The notes beneath the pieces are model-generated. The model did no database searches, was not told the DNA's origin, and saw nothing but the letters and a program-made list of their open reading frames with translations. The translations under genes were made by a program, and so were the position numbers. Shown one piece after another: positions 29,125 to 39,151 of a stretch of 64,000 bases of DNA. Every line of letters begins with the position of its first letter. The first letter of the stretch is position 1. This stretch comes from Methylophaga thiooxydans DMS010 (GTDB taxonomy: Bacteria > Pseudomonadota > Gammaproteobacteria > Nitrosococcales > Methylophagaceae): contig NZ_GG657906.1 of the NCBI RefSeq assembly GCF_000156355.1, forward strand, positions 82,725-146,724. Reading direction: 5' to 3'.

Positions 29125-29718
29125 TTAATCCGCTTGTTGAGTCACCAATTTCTTTATGGCAGCAGGATAGAGCAGATGTTCCTGTTCGAGAACTCTTGCT
29201 GCCAGCGTATCGGCATCATCATCAGTTAATACCGGCACTTTGGCTTGCAATATTACCGGACCATCATCCAATTCTGCTGTGACAAAGTGCACACTGGCAC
29301 CGTGTTCTTTCTCACCGGCTTCGATAGCGCGTTGATGAGTATGTAACCCTTTGAACTTTGGCAACAGAGAAGGATGAATGTTAATCAGTCTGCCTGCGAA
29401 ATGGTCTACAAACTCGGCGGTTAGAATGCGCATAAAACCGGCAAGAATGACAAAATCAGGCTGATAACGGTCAATCTCAGCAGCCATTGCCTTGTCAAAG
29501 CTTTCACGGCTCTCAAATAGTTTATGGTCGATAACGGCAGTACTGATTCCAGCATCATGAGCAAACTGAAGGCCAGCAGCATCAGGCCGGTTACTGAGTA
29601 CAGCGGCAATATCAATATTCAACTCACCTTGCTCGGCGGCAGCAATAATAGAGCGCATATTACTACCGCGGCCGGAGATCAGGATCACCAGCCGCGTTTT
29701 TTCTTGCTTATCTGTCAT
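29125..29718 (-). CDS. purN: Phosphoribosylglycinamide formyltransferase
   Basis: This 197-residue enzyme transfers a formyl group from 10-formyl-tetrahydrofolate to GAR in purine synthesis. It has the N-terminal RLVILISGRGSNM motif, the active-site INIHPSLLPKFKG block (around 105-117) and catalytic Asp in ELDDGPVILQ. The purM stop overlaps its ATG by one base (TAATG), so translation is coupled. Confidence 0.97.
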   Translation of the reverse strand: MTDKQEKTRLVILISGRGSNMRSIIAAAEQGELNIDIAAVLSNRPDAAGLQFAHDAGISTAVIDHKLFESRESFDKAMAAEIDRYQPDFVILAGFMRILTAEFVDHFAGRLINIHPSLLPKFKGLHTHQRAIEAGEKEHGASVHFVTAELDDGPVILQAKVPVLTDDDADTLAARVLEQEHLLYPAAIKKLVTQQAD

Positions 29719-30776
29719 TATTGGTTGATTACCACGATATCGTCATCAGCAACGGCCGCTTCGATATGACCAATAAGACACGCTGATTCGCCTGCTTGAT
29801 TGAGACATTCGATCGCCTTATCAGCATCTTGTTCGGCCACGACTACCACCATGCCGATACCATTATTAAAGGTACGGTACATTTCGGTATCTTCAACGTT
29901 ACCTTGTTGCTGTAACCAGTCGAAAACAGCAGGACGTTGCCAGCTATTGGCATCAATCACGGCTTTCACACCTTCGGGTAACACCCGTGGAATATTTTCC
30001 AATAAACCACCACCGGTGATGTGGGATAGCGCATGAATGTTAATTTTTTCATTAAGCTGCAACAAAGACTTAACATAAATTTTGGTTGGTGCTAGTAGCT
30101 TTTCACCTAAGGTGGCACCATCAAATGCATCACTAAGAGACTGACCGCTACGCTCTAGGATTTTGCGGATTAATGAATAACCATTCGAATGCGGCCCTGA
30201 TGCGGCAAGACCGATTAGTTTGTTACCCGCAGCCACTTTACTGCCATCAATTACGCCATCTTTTTCAACGACGCCAACGCAAAAGCCGGCCAGATCATAG
30301 TCACCTTCTTCGTACATGCTAGGCATTTCGGCGGTTTCACCACCGACTAATGCCGCGCCTGCTTGTAAACAGCCTTCGGCGATACCTGAGACAACAGATT
30401 CCGCGACATCTATATCAAGTTTGCCTGTCGCATAATAGTCGAGGAAAAACAGTGGCTCTGCGCCCAACACGGCGATATCATTCACGCACATGGCGACTAG
30501 GTCGATGCCGATTGTGTTGTGTATGCCTGACTCAATAGCGAGTCTAAGTTTAGTACCCACACCGTCTGTGCCTGAGACTAATACGGGGTGTTTGTAGCGA
30601 TCCAGTGGCAATTCGAATAAACTGCCAAAACCACCTAAGCCAGCCATGACACCCTGACGACGGGTTTTAGCGGCATGAGGTTTAATACGATCGACTAGGG
30701 CGTTACCGGCTTCGATATCAACACCGGCATCGCGATAACTGAGAGAGGTGCGAGAAGGATCCGCGCTGTCTGTCAT
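29718..30776 (-). CDS. purM: Phosphoribosylformylglycinamidine cyclo-ligase
   Basis: This 352-residue ATP-dependent cyclase forms AIR in purine synthesis. It has the characteristic [13 protein letters not shown] start, [11 protein letters not shown] block and [15 protein letters not shown] block. The ATG at 30776 has a clear CAGGA site; an earlier in-frame start at 30839 would overlap the divergent gene. It heads the purM-purN-DUF3108-nudF transcript. Confidence 0.96.
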   Translation of the reverse strand: MTDSADPSRTSLSYRDAGVDIEAGNALVDRIKPHAAKTRRQGVMAGLGGFGSLFELPLDRYKHPVLVSGTDGVGTKLRLAIESGIHNTIGIDLVAMCVNDIAVLGAEPLFFLDYYATGKLDIDVAESVVSGIAEGCLQAGAALVGGETAEMPSMYEEGDYDLAGFCVGVVEKDGVIDGSKVAAGNKLIGLAASGPHSNGYSLIRKILERSGQSLSDAFDGATLGEKLLAPTKIYVKSLLQLNEKINIHALSHITGGGLLENIPRVLPEGVKAVIDANSWQRPAVFDWLQQQGNVEDTEMYRTFNNGIGMVVVVAEQDADKAIECLNQAGESACLIGHIEAAVADDDIVVINQ

Positions 30777-30806
30777 GGTTAATTCCTGAAAAAAATGTAG
30801 AGCGTC

Positions 30807-30826
30807 ACACGCTGAAAACAGCGTGT
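30807..30826. promoter_or_regulatory. Inverted repeat in the purM/DUF2066 divergent gap
   Basis: ACACGCTG and CAGCGTGT form a perfect 8-bp inverted repeat with an AAAA spacer. The inner 16 bases begin ACGC and end GCGT, like PurR sites, but the centre is AA rather than CG. It could be an operator or a leader hairpin. Confidence 0.35.
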
Positions 30827-30838
30827 TAGAATACCACA

Positions 30839-31894
30839 ATGCATCGATTAATTTTCTCCCTAATTTTGCTCAGCTTGACCTGTGGCAGCTATGCCGCTGA
30901 GGTTAATAATCTCTACCACGCTCAGCTAGCCATTGATTCTCGCGACGAACAAAAGCGTAACCAATTGACGCCTGCACTACTCAAACAAGTCATTGTGAAA
31001 GTAGTAGGCAATAGCAGCGTAGTTGAAAAAGCGGATTTAACAGCCGTTTTAGATAAAGCGACCACCTTGGTTCAGCAATATGAATACCAGCGCACTAACG
31101 TCGTTCAAGCGGATTTAACGCAACCCGATCAACTCGTTCTGAAGCAACGGTTTGACGCGGATGGCGTTAATAAGGCTATACGTGATTTGGGTTTACCGAT
31201 ATGGGGCAGAGTGCGTCCTGATATTTTAGCTTGGGTTGCGCTTCAACAAGATGGTAAACAAACGTTACTTGGCCTGGAAAATAGTGAGACAAAACTTATT
31301 CAGCCATTAAACGAAGCCGCGGAGCAGCGTGGTTTACCCATACTTTTACCGTTAATGGATTTACACGATCTTTCACAGGTCAGTTTCGACGCTGTCTGGC
31401 AACAAGATGACGCGGTAGTTCAAGCAGCTTCACTGCGATATGGCGCGGATATTTTGTTATTGGCCCAAGTGAATCTGGATAACGGCAATGCGACGATAGA
31501 GTGGCAGGCTATGATTGATGGAGATATCAAGCGCTGGCAATCACAGGGACAACTTCCAGATGCATTTAAGCATGGTATCGGAGAGTTAGCTGATGTGCTG
31601 GCTAATCGCTTCAGCCAGACCATAGACACAAACCAGGCTGTACAGCGTTTGCAGATGAACATTTCTGATGTCATGGACTATGGTGATTTCACCCGTCTAA
31701 TGACGTATCTCAGGCAACTTGACTACATCACTGACATTCGTGTGATGAATCTAAACGAACAGAAGCTTGATTTGGATATCGCGTTTAATGGTAATTTACA
31801 GGTATTGCAACGCACGTTGGCTGTCGGCCGGATGCTGACAGAAGAAACATCCTTTGACAGCAATGGTGCCAAATCTTACCGGTTGTTGCCTTGA
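30839..31894 (+). CDS. DUF2066 exported protein
   Basis: This 351-residue protein has a signal sequence (1-20, [11 protein letters not shown]) and the DUF2066 body: repeated VxxNSS-type loops, [16 protein letters not shown] and [20 protein letters not shown]. The family is found beside purM and hda in gammaproteobacteria; its function is unknown. Its end overlaps the next gene start (TTGA). Confidence 0.88.
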   Translation: MHRLIFSLILLSLTCGSYAAEVNNLYHAQLAIDSRDEQKRNQLTPALLKQVIVKVVGNSSVVEKADLTAVLDKATTLVQQYEYQRTNVVQADLTQPDQLVLKQRFDADGVNKAIRDLGLPIWGRVRPDILAWVALQQDGKQTLLGLENSETKLIQPLNEAAEQRGLPILLPLMDLHDLSQVSFDAVWQQDDAVVQAASLRYGADILLLAQVNLDNGNATIEWQAMIDGDIKRWQSQGQLPDAFKHGIGELADVLANRFSQTIDTNQAVQRLQMNISDVMDYGDFTRLMTYLRQLDYITDIRVMNLNEQKLDLDIAFNGNLQVLQRTLAVGRMLTEETSFDSNGAKSYRLLP

Positions 31895-32448
31895 GTCGAA
31901 GCGATATCCCCAATCTGATTTCAGTTATGCGAATACTGCTCGTCGCGCCTGTTGTATGGGCATTAGCCACTGAGCAATTTGTATTAGCACTGATATTATT
32001 TGCTGTTGCCGGCATTTCTGATGCCTTGGATGGCTTTTTAGCAAAGCATTACCACTGGGAGTCACGGCTTGGCTCAATTTTAGATCCTATTGCAGACAAA
32101 TTATTGCTAGTTGCCTGTTTTGCTACGCTCACATGGCTAACATTATTGCCGTTATGGCTACTTTGGTTGGTACTGATAAGAGATTTATTGATAGTGAGTG
32201 GTGGACTGGCATATCACTATTTTGTAGGACGATTCGATTTAACTCCCTTATGGAGCAGTAAAATCAATACCGCCTTGCAGATTGCATTGGTATTGTTAGT
32301 CATTGTACAACAACAGTGGTTTCACGGTGTGTCACAACTGGTCACGGTTGGCATTTGGCTGGTTGCTGCGAGCGTGATTAATAGCGGCACGGAGTATGTT
32401 CTGGTCTGGGGAGGACGAGCATGGCGGCAGTTCAAGCAAACAAAATGA
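31891..32448 (+). CDS. CDP-alcohol phosphatidyltransferase family protein
   Basis: This 185-residue inner-membrane enzyme has about five helices. The metal-binding signature is close to DG-x2-AR-x8-G-x3-D-x3-D: here DALDGFLAKHYHWESRLGS... with Lys in the usual Arg place and Asp pairs retained. It likely transfers a phosphatidyl group to an alcohol headgroup, such as glycerol phosphate; the substrate is not readable. It starts with TTG that overlaps the previous stop (TTGA). Confidence 0.85.
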   Translation: MSRSDIPNLISVMRILLVAPVVWALATEQFVLALILFAVAGISDALDGFLAKHYHWESRLGSILDPIADKLLLVACFATLTWLTLLPLWLLWLVLIRDLLIVSGGLAYHYFVGRFDLTPLWSSKINTALQIALVLLVIVQQQWFHGVSQLVTVGIWLVAASVINSGTEYVLVWGGRAWRQFKQTK

Positions 32449-33491
32449 GTGATATCAATAAGCTAATTCTGGTTATCGTAGTCATTGTTTCAGGCTGGTT
32501 GTTTTATCAACTGTCACCCGTTTTGATGCCTTTCTTTATTGCTGCTTTATTAGCTTATCTGGGTGACCCTTTGGTGGATAAGTTAGAAACCTGGAAGTTA
32601 TCCCGAACTATATCAGTCACTTTGGTTTTTAGTGTCTTGTTTCTTGTTGTGTCGATAATGCTGTTGGTGTTGCTGCCTTTGTTAAGCGCGCAGGTAGCCA
32701 AGTTATTCACCAATTTGCCTGGCTATCTAACAACCTTGCAGAAACTGATAGAGCCTTGGCTGATTTCAGTGGGCTTACCAACGGATGTGCTCAACCTGCA
32801 AACCTTGAAGCAGGCACTGAGTAATTACTGGTCGCAAGTAGGAGAAGTAGCCGGAGGCGTGTTCAATTACATGACACGTTCAGGCATGGTGCTGTTGCAG
32901 TGGGTCGGCAACCTGGTTCTGATTCCTGTGCTGACATTTTATTTGTTGCGTGACTGGGATGTATTAGTGGCACGTTTCAGAGAATTACTACCGCGCCGAT
33001 ATTCCGGCACCTTTATTCAAATGTCATTAGAGTGTGACGATATGCTGGCTGGTTTTATACGTGGTCAATTGATGGTTATGTTTGCGTTAGCAGTTATTTA
33101 CACGGTTGGCTTAACGTTGATTGGCTTAGAACTCGCATTGTTACTCGGTGTCATTGCCGGTGTTGTTAGTTTTGTGCCGTATTTAGGTTTGATTGTAGGT
33201 ATAGTACTGGCTGGTTTGGCTGCATTTTTCCAATTCGGTGAATGGTTACCCGTGTTGTATGTGGCTATTGTTTTTGCTGCTGCGCAAGCGATCGAAGGGA
33301 TGGTATTGACGCCACGCTTTGTCGGGGAACGCATAGGCCTGCATCCAGTGGCGGTGATTTTTGCTGTCTTGGCCGGTGGTCAACTATTTGGCTTTACGGG
33401 CGTTTTATTGGCTTTGCCGGTCGCCGCTGTGGTGATGGTGTTGTTGCGTCATGCACATCAGCGCTATGTTACCAGCCACCTTTATTCATAA
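32445..33491 (+). CDS. AI-2E/PerM family membrane transporter
   Basis: This 348-residue protein has about seven to eight membrane helices (first near 9-38) and the AI-2E family block near MLAGFIRGQLMVMFALAVIYTVGL. Family members include TqsA (autoinducer-2 export), PerM and sodium/proton antiporters; the substrate cannot be told here. I start it at ATG 32445, which overlaps the previous stop (ATGA). Confidence 0.88.
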   Translation: MSDINKLILVIVVIVSGWLFYQLSPVLMPFFIAALLAYLGDPLVDKLETWKLSRTISVTLVFSVLFLVVSIMLLVLLPLLSAQVAKLFTNLPGYLTTLQKLIEPWLISVGLPTDVLNLQTLKQALSNYWSQVGEVAGGVFNYMTRSGMVLLQWVGNLVLIPVLTFYLLRDWDVLVARFRELLPRRYSGTFIQMSLECDDMLAGFIRGQLMVMFALAVIYTVGLTLIGLELALLLGVIAGVVSFVPYLGLIVGIVLAGLAAFFQFGEWLPVLYVAIVFAAAQAIEGMVLTPRFVGERIGLHPVAVIFAVLAGGQLFGFTGVLLALPVAAVVMVLLRHAHQRYVTSHLYS

Positions 33492-33503
33492 CTTTTAACA
33501 CTG

Positions 33504-34208
33504 ATGTCTGTTGCCAAAACACAATTAACGTTGCGCCTGTCGCCACAAGAAATTTATCACTTTGATAATTATCTTTTCGCCAAAACTGAAACCGAAAGGG
33601 CTTTGGAGAGCTTCTGTCGACTGGATAATCTTGATTTCCTTTACCTTTACGGCGAGACCGGTACCGGTAAAACACATTTATTGATCGCTTGTGCTGAAAA
33701 AGTGCAAAAGCTTGGTTTTAGAGTTATTTACCTCTCATTAGCCGAGTTAATCCAGACCTCTGAGCCTGCCGTTTTACAGTCCCTTGAACAGGCAGATTTA
33801 TTGTGTTTGGATGATCTGGAAGCCGTTGCTGGCAACAAAGAGTGGGAAGTCGCGTTATTTCATTGTTTCAACCGATTGCATGATGCCAAAGGCAGCCTAT
33901 TGGTTTCAGCAGAACACAATCCGGCTAACAGCCAGATCCAGTTGCCTGATTTATGCTCACGCTTAGCAACAGGATTGGTGTACCAACTTACTACCATGTC
34001 AGACGAACAAAAACAGCAAGCGCTGATTCTGCAATCGCAGAAGCGTGGTCTGACAATGAACGACGATGTTGCTCAATATTTATTACGCCATTATGGCCGC
34101 GATATGCCTGCATTGATGTCAGTGTTGCAGCAGCTTGATAAAGCTTCTTTACAGGCAAAACGTAAGCTCACAATTCCTTTTATCAGACAGGTGCTGGCCA
34201 GTGGCTAA
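33504..34208 (+). CDS. hda: DnaA regulatory inactivator Hda
   Basis: This 234-residue AAA+ protein resembles the ATPase part of DnaA. An N-terminal clamp-binding-like segment (QLTLRL, 7-12) precedes Walker A GETGTGKTH (50-58). It promotes ATP hydrolysis by DnaA after replication starts, together with the sliding clamp. Position after a PerM-like gene is typical of gammaproteobacteria. Its last bases hold the GTG start of the next gene. Confidence 0.93.
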   Translation: MSVAKTQLTLRLSPQEIYHFDNYLFAKTETERALESFCRLDNLDFLYLYGETGTGKTHLLIACAEKVQKLGFRVIYLSLAELIQTSEPAVLQSLEQADLLCLDDLEAVAGNKEWEVALFHCFNRLHDAKGSLLVSAEHNPANSQIQLPDLCSRLATGLVYQLTTMSDEQKQQALILQSQKRGLTMNDDVAQYLLRHYGRDMPALMSVLQQLDKASLQAKRKLTIPFIRQVLASG

Positions 34209-35130
34209 AACCTCGCTGAGTCTGGTTCTGCCTGACTATGCGGTTTTGTTTGGTAATGAACTGAATCGCGCGATGCTACCTCAACTGATGAAAACGGTTA
34301 TAGCTAAAGCAGCGTTTACACACGATTCGGCCGGGGCGTATCAGCAGCTATTGCAATTATTTAGTCCTGACGCACCGCACAACGCAGATCTGCCCATGGC
34401 GGCGTTACGACAGGGAAGCGTTAATAGTCTTTGTGCGGATCCCTGTTACTTACATCCCGATCGCGATAAATTATTATTGTTTTACCGTGATTTAGACCTT
34501 GGTGTTGAGGAAGCAAATGCCTTTGCACACTATCTGCAACCATTATTCGATGAGTTTGGTGGCAGCTTACAGGTTCAAACGGCTGACCAGTGGCTGCTGC
34601 AATTAGCAGAGCCTGTTCTGACACAATTCTCAGCCAAAGAAGGATTACACGGTCAAACCGTCACCGACTTTTTACCGACTGGTGATAATACTGAGAACTG
34701 GATCAGGCTGTGGAATGAGATTCAAATGCTTTTATTCGAGTGCCCATTAAATCAGGCACGTGAGGCGGCAGGCAAAGTCCCGATTAACAGTCTTTGGTTT
34801 TGGGGCAATGGTGTTTTGCCACAAAGCTGGCAATCGTGGTCATTGGTATCCGGACATCACGACACGCTACAAACCTTGGTGTCCTTAAGTCACTCTACCT
34901 ATCAGCCGGTAATGGAGCATTTTGATAAGGCAAACGACAAGCAACTCCATATTGAGCCGCTCGTTGTAGATAAAGAGTGGCAAACTCAACTCGATGGCTT
35001 ATCCGCGAACTGGCTAATACCGGCCATCAAAGCCTTGAAAAAATGGCAACTTAAAGAACTCAATCTGATTGTTCCCGAGTGGGGCTGTTATCGGTTGACA
35101 CCTTTATCAGCTTGGCGATGTTGGTTATGA
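34201..35130 (+). CDS. RpfE-like protein upstream of recJ
   Basis: This 309-residue protein matches the uncharacterised RpfE-type family that precedes recJ in Xanthomonas and relatives and is sometimes annotated as phosphoglycerate-mutase-like. It starts with GTG at 34201, overlapping the hda stop by 8 bases; the frame extends further back into hda without a likely start. Blocks such as NSLWFWGNGVLPQSW (about 219-233) and ADPCYLHPDRDKL are typical. No signal sequence or membrane segment is visible. Its role is unknown. Confidence 0.7.
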   Translation: MAKTSLSLVLPDYAVLFGNELNRAMLPQLMKTVIAKAAFTHDSAGAYQQLLQLFSPDAPHNADLPMAALRQGSVNSLCADPCYLHPDRDKLLLFYRDLDLGVEEANAFAHYLQPLFDEFGGSLQVQTADQWLLQLAEPVLTQFSAKEGLHGQTVTDFLPTGDNTENWIRLWNEIQMLLFECPLNQAREAAGKVPINSLWFWGNGVLPQSWQSWSLVSGHHDTLQTLVSLSHSTYQPVMEHFDKANDKQLHIEPLVVDKEWQTQLDGLSANWLIPAIKALKKWQLKELNLIVPEWGCYRLTPLSAWRCWL

Positions 35131-36884
35131 GTCAGGTTGAAATTAAACAGCGTGATAGTAGTGGTTGGCAGGATTTGCCCGACGCCTGGCCGGATTGTAT
35201 CCGCCGTATTATGGCGGCGCGCGGTATCAAGCAAGCCGAACAATTATTCTTTGAATTGGCTAATTTGCCACGACCACAGCAGATGCTGGGAATGGACCAG
35301 GCCGTTGCTATCATGGTTGAGGCATTGCAAAAGCAATGGAAAGTGACGGTCGTTGCCGATTTCGATAGTGATGGCGCAACCAGTTGTGCTTTAGCTATTC
35401 GCGGACTCAGAGCGATGGGCTTACAGCATATTAACTTTATCGTTCCTAACCGCTTTATCCATGGATATGGTTTGACACCAGAGTTACTGGATGACATTCC
35501 AAACACGACAGAACAGCCTGATTTATTGCTGACGGTTGATAATGGCATTGCGGCGGTTGCAGGTGTTGAAGCGGCACAACAGCGCGGTATCAAGGTGTTA
35601 GTGACCGATCACCATTTAGCTGGGGAAGTGTTACCCACAGCTGACGCTATTGTTAACCCAAACCAGGCCGGTGATGCGTTTCCGTCAAAAAATCTCGCAG
35701 GCGTCGGGGTTTGCTTTTACTTGCTACTGGGGCTAAGGCAAGCATTGCGTGAGCAAGACTGGTTTATGCAACAAAACCTGGACGAGCCCAAACTGAGTGA
35801 CTGGCTGGATATCGTCGCCCTAGGGACGGTTGCCGACGTGGTGCCATTAGATAAACTCAATAGAACCCTCGTAGATATCGGGCTTAAACGTATTCGCAGT
35901 GGCAGAGCTTGCGCGGGAATCAGGGCGTTGAGTCAGATTGCTGGGCGAGAGACCGATAAGTTGGTGTCACCTGATTTAGCATTCAGTATTGCGCCGCGAT
36001 TAAATGCAGCGGGCCGGATGGAAGATATGGGCTTGGGCATTAACCTGCTGCTCACCGATGAATGGCAAGATGCCTTATCAATTGCGGCACAGCTTGACCA
36101 GATAAATCTTGAACGCCGTGGTGTAGAACAACAAATGCAGCAAGATGCGTTGACCATGCTGGATAAACTCAGCCTGGAGACGGCTACTGTTGCGCCGGGC
36201 TACTGCCTTTACGATCCAGAGTGGCATCAAGGTGTGATTGGATTATTAGCGTCACGTATAAAAGAAAAGATGCACAGGCCTGTGATTGCCTTTGCGCCGG
36301 GTAATGAAGGCGAAATAAAAGGTTCTGCCCGTTCTATAGCCGGTATCCATATTCGTGATGTTCTGGCGCGTATTGCTGCACAAAATCCTACTATGCTGCA
36401 ACGCTTTGGCGGCCATGCGATGGCGGCGGGATTAACACTTAAATTGAACGATTTAGACAACTTTCGCGTTGCTTTTGAAGCCGTTTTAACAGACTCAGTC
36501 GATGCTGCCGTCTATCAGCAGCAATTAGCGACAGATGGTGAACTCTCACACCATGAAATAACCCTGCAGTTAGCCGAACAGCTACCGCAGGCAGCGCCTT
36601 GGGGACAAGGTTTTGAAGAGCCACGCTTTCATGGTTTATTCGACGTCAAATCCTGGCGTTTGGTTGGTCAAGAAGCGGATCATTTGAGGTTGAGCCTTCA
36701 GCTTGGTGATAGTCGCGAAATTACCGCGATGGCATTCAGGCAACAAAAACCGGAGTGGCTGGAGAGGGGGAGCAAAATCCTGATCCGTTATCGTTTAGCC
36801 GTCAATGAGTTCCGTGCCACTAAGACCATACAGTTTCTAATAGACGATTTATTACCGCCTCAGACCGCACAAGTTGAGAACTAA
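35127..36884 (+). CDS. recJ: Single-strand-specific exonuclease RecJ
   Basis: This 585-residue 5'-3' single-strand exonuclease serves recombination and mismatch repair. DHH-family motifs are present: VADFDSDGATS (77-86) and VTDHHL (about 159-164), followed by the DHHA1 block ending GGHAMAAGLTL (about 430-440) and an OB-like C-terminal domain. The ATG at 35127 overlaps the previous stop (ATGA), and its length matches E. coli RecJ (577). Confidence 0.96.
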   Translation: MSQVEIKQRDSSGWQDLPDAWPDCIRRIMAARGIKQAEQLFFELANLPRPQQMLGMDQAVAIMVEALQKQWKVTVVADFDSDGATSCALAIRGLRAMGLQHINFIVPNRFIHGYGLTPELLDDIPNTTEQPDLLLTVDNGIAAVAGVEAAQQRGIKVLVTDHHLAGEVLPTADAIVNPNQAGDAFPSKNLAGVGVCFYLLLGLRQALREQDWFMQQNLDEPKLSDWLDIVALGTVADVVPLDKLNRTLVDIGLKRIRSGRACAGIRALSQIAGRETDKLVSPDLAFSIAPRLNAAGRMEDMGLGINLLLTDEWQDALSIAAQLDQINLERRGVEQQMQQDALTMLDKLSLETATVAPGYCLYDPEWHQGVIGLLASRIKEKMHRPVIAFAPGNEGEIKGSARSIAGIHIRDVLARIAAQNPTMLQRFGGHAMAAGLTLKLNDLDNFRVAFEAVLTDSVDAAVYQQQLATDGELSHHEITLQLAEQLPQAAPWGQGFEEPRFHGLFDVKSWRLVGQEADHLRLSLQLGDSREITAMAFRQQKPEWLERGSKILIRYRLAVNEFRATKTIQFLIDDLLPPQTAQVEN

Positions 36885-36886
36885 AG

Positions 36887-38965
36887 TTGGTTGCGACGAT
36901 ATTTGAGCGCATAGGCCAGGTGGTTGCTGACTTTAAACCTCGGCCTCAGCAGCAACAAATGAGCGAGTTTATTGCTGCCTCTATGCAAAAAAAAGCGCAA
37001 CAACGTGTTGCCGTGGTGGAAGCGCCAACCGGTGTTGGAAAAACCTTAGCCTATTTGAGTGGCACCATTGAAGCTGCCATCAACAATAAAAAAGTGTTGG
37101 TTATCAGCACGGCGACCGTTAATCTTCAGCAGCAATTAATTCAAAAAGATTTACCTCTGTTCTCTTCAGCTCTGGAGCATCCGATTCGTTTTGTGCAGGT
37201 AAAAGGGCGTCGACGCTATGTCTGTCCGAGTAAACTTAGCCAATTAGCCACAGCACCAGAACAGCAAGAACTCGGCATTGATATTGACGATAAATATAAG
37301 CGGGTTCTGCATATGGCCCATGCCAAGCAATTATTATCGGAGTGGGATCAAGAACGCTGGGATGGGGACCGAGATAGCCGTAGCGATAAGTTGGAAGCGG
37401 AACTCTGGCAGCAAATTTCAACTGACTCCGAGGGGTGTGCAGGAAAAAGCTGTTCATTTTACTTACGCTGCCCGTATTACAAGTTACGTCGTGAAATGCT
37501 TAGTGCACAGGTGATTGTGGCCAATCACGATCTCATTTTAAGTGATGCCGACTTGGGCGGGGGATTGGTATTGCCTAATCCTGAAGAAGCATTGTTTGTA
37601 TTTGATGAAGCGCATAACCTGCCACGTAAAGCATTAGATCACGCTGCCAAAGCGCTTAATTTTGTTCAGCTATATCAAACGACAGAAACAGCGGATAGTG
37701 TGCTCAAGAAAATCCCTTCTGCGTTGGCATTTCGACAACATGATTTTGGCTATATGTTGTCAGAACTACGCCGTGATTTACCCGCTGTGATAAGCCACCT
37801 TCAGCAATTAGAAATGATTTTACAGAGTGATGGTTTAGTGCAGGATGTGTTAGAAAAACGCATCAGTGAACCGCGGATATTCTGGAATAGTCCCTTGGTT
37901 AATGCCTTACTCATACCTTGCCAGAACCTTTTACAGCGTGCCAATAATATCTACAAACATTATTCGGTTCTGGCGAAATGGATTAAAGAGGGACTGGAAA
38001 AAACGCAATTATCCAATAAGGTCGGGGAAGCCTTATTACCACAAGTAGGAACGGTTCAAAATATTTTTGGTTATTTGATTGATTTTATGGGGCTGTTTCT
38101 AGAGCCTGATCAAGAAGATCGACCACCGAATGTTCGCTGGTTATCGCAAGAACAGTTTGCTAAACAACAAACCCTAGTGATTCATGCCGGGCCTATGACA
38201 GCAGCCTATTTCTTGGATCGCAGTTTATGGACACGTGCCTATAGTGTGGTATTAACCTCGGCAACATTACGCGGTATGGGCTTGTTTCATCGTTTCCGAA
38301 TGGACTGTGGTTTACATCGGTTTTCTGAACAACACTTTCTTGCTGTGCCATCGCCATTTAACTATAGCGATCAGGCAACATTGAATTTGCCGCATATGCA
38401 ATTTTTGCCAAATGAACAGCAACAACAATGGCGACAAGAAGTCGTCAAACAATTGGCCAGCATTATTGATGTTGATGAAGCGACCTTAGTGTTGTTTACT
38501 TCCAGAGAGGTGATGGAAGCGGTCTATCGACAATTGCCACAACGCTTGACTACAAAGATTCTCATTCAAGGTGATACCTTATCACCCAAAAATATGGTGC
38601 AAAGACATATTCGGCAGATTGAGGCGGGTAAGGGCAGTATTATCTTTGGTATGGATCGCTTTGCAGAAGGTATCGATCTGCCCGGTAACCTGTGCACGCA
38701 TGTGATCATTACCAAGTTACCGTTCCCTGTATTCACCCGCCCGATAGAACAAGCCAAACAAGAATGGATCATTCGTAAAGGCGGGCAACCCTTCACAGCT
38801 TTATCGCTGCCAGCTGTTAGTGTAAAGCTGATACAGGCTTGTGGTCGTTTACTGCGAAAAGAAACAGATACTGGCCGTATTACTATTTTGGATAGACGCT
38901 TATTAAGCAAAGGTTACGGCAAACAACTACTTCAACATTTGCCCGATTATCGCTTACAACAATAG
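36887..38965 (+). CDS. dinG: ATP-dependent DNA helicase DinG (XPD-like)
   Basis: This 692-residue superfamily 2 helicase has Walker A APTGVGKT (46-53) and a DEAH box (about 239-242). Four cysteines for an iron-sulfur cluster lie between them (YVC near 105, then GCAGKSC and RCPYYK). The C-terminal helicase motifs are present (GMDRFAEGIDLPG, QACGRLLRKE). DinG clears R-loops and structured DNA. It uses a TTG start at 36887, because no ATG occurs before residue 25 and homologues include the upstream residues. Confidence 0.92.
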   Translation: MVATIFERIGQVVADFKPRPQQQQMSEFIAASMQKKAQQRVAVVEAPTGVGKTLAYLSGTIEAAINNKKVLVISTATVNLQQQLIQKDLPLFSSALEHPIRFVQVKGRRRYVCPSKLSQLATAPEQQELGIDIDDKYKRVLHMAHAKQLLSEWDQERWDGDRDSRSDKLEAELWQQISTDSEGCAGKSCSFYLRCPYYKLRREMLSAQVIVANHDLILSDADLGGGLVLPNPEEALFVFDEAHNLPRKALDHAAKALNFVQLYQTTETADSVLKKIPSALAFRQHDFGYMLSELRRDLPAVISHLQQLEMILQSDGLVQDVLEKRISEPRIFWNSPLVNALLIPCQNLLQRANNIYKHYSVLAKWIKEGLEKTQLSNKVGEALLPQVGTVQNIFGYLIDFMGLFLEPDQEDRPPNVRWLSQEQFAKQQTLVIHAGPMTAAYFLDRSLWTRAYSVVLTSATLRGMGLFHRFRMDCGLHRFSEQHFLAVPSPFNYSDQATLNLPHMQFLPNEQQQQWRQEVVKQLASIIDVDEATLVLFTSREVMEAVYRQLPQRLTTKILIQGDTLSPKNMVQRHIRQIEAGKGSIIFGMDRFAEGIDLPGNLCTHVIITKLPFPVFTRPIEQAKQEWIIRKGGQPFTALSLPAVSVKLIQACGRLLRKETDTGRITILDRRLLSKGYGKQLLQHLPDYRLQQ

Positions 38966-39151
38966 GGTTGAGATACCAAACAGAGAGATCTTCTCGGTTT
39001 ATTAGGAAGCATTTCCCCCTATCTATGGGAGCTTATGCTGCAAGCAATTCGGCCTTCAGGACTTATCATAGTCGCAGGTGGTAAGACATGGCTCTGCCAC
39101 ATTGCCTAGCCCATTTTGGTTGGCAAAACACACTGAAGGATTAGCTTTATA

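Noticed and set aside
35132..35593. 153-residue reverse frame opposite recJ
   Set aside because: Shadow of recJ; Ser/Pro/Cys-rich with no recognisable domain.
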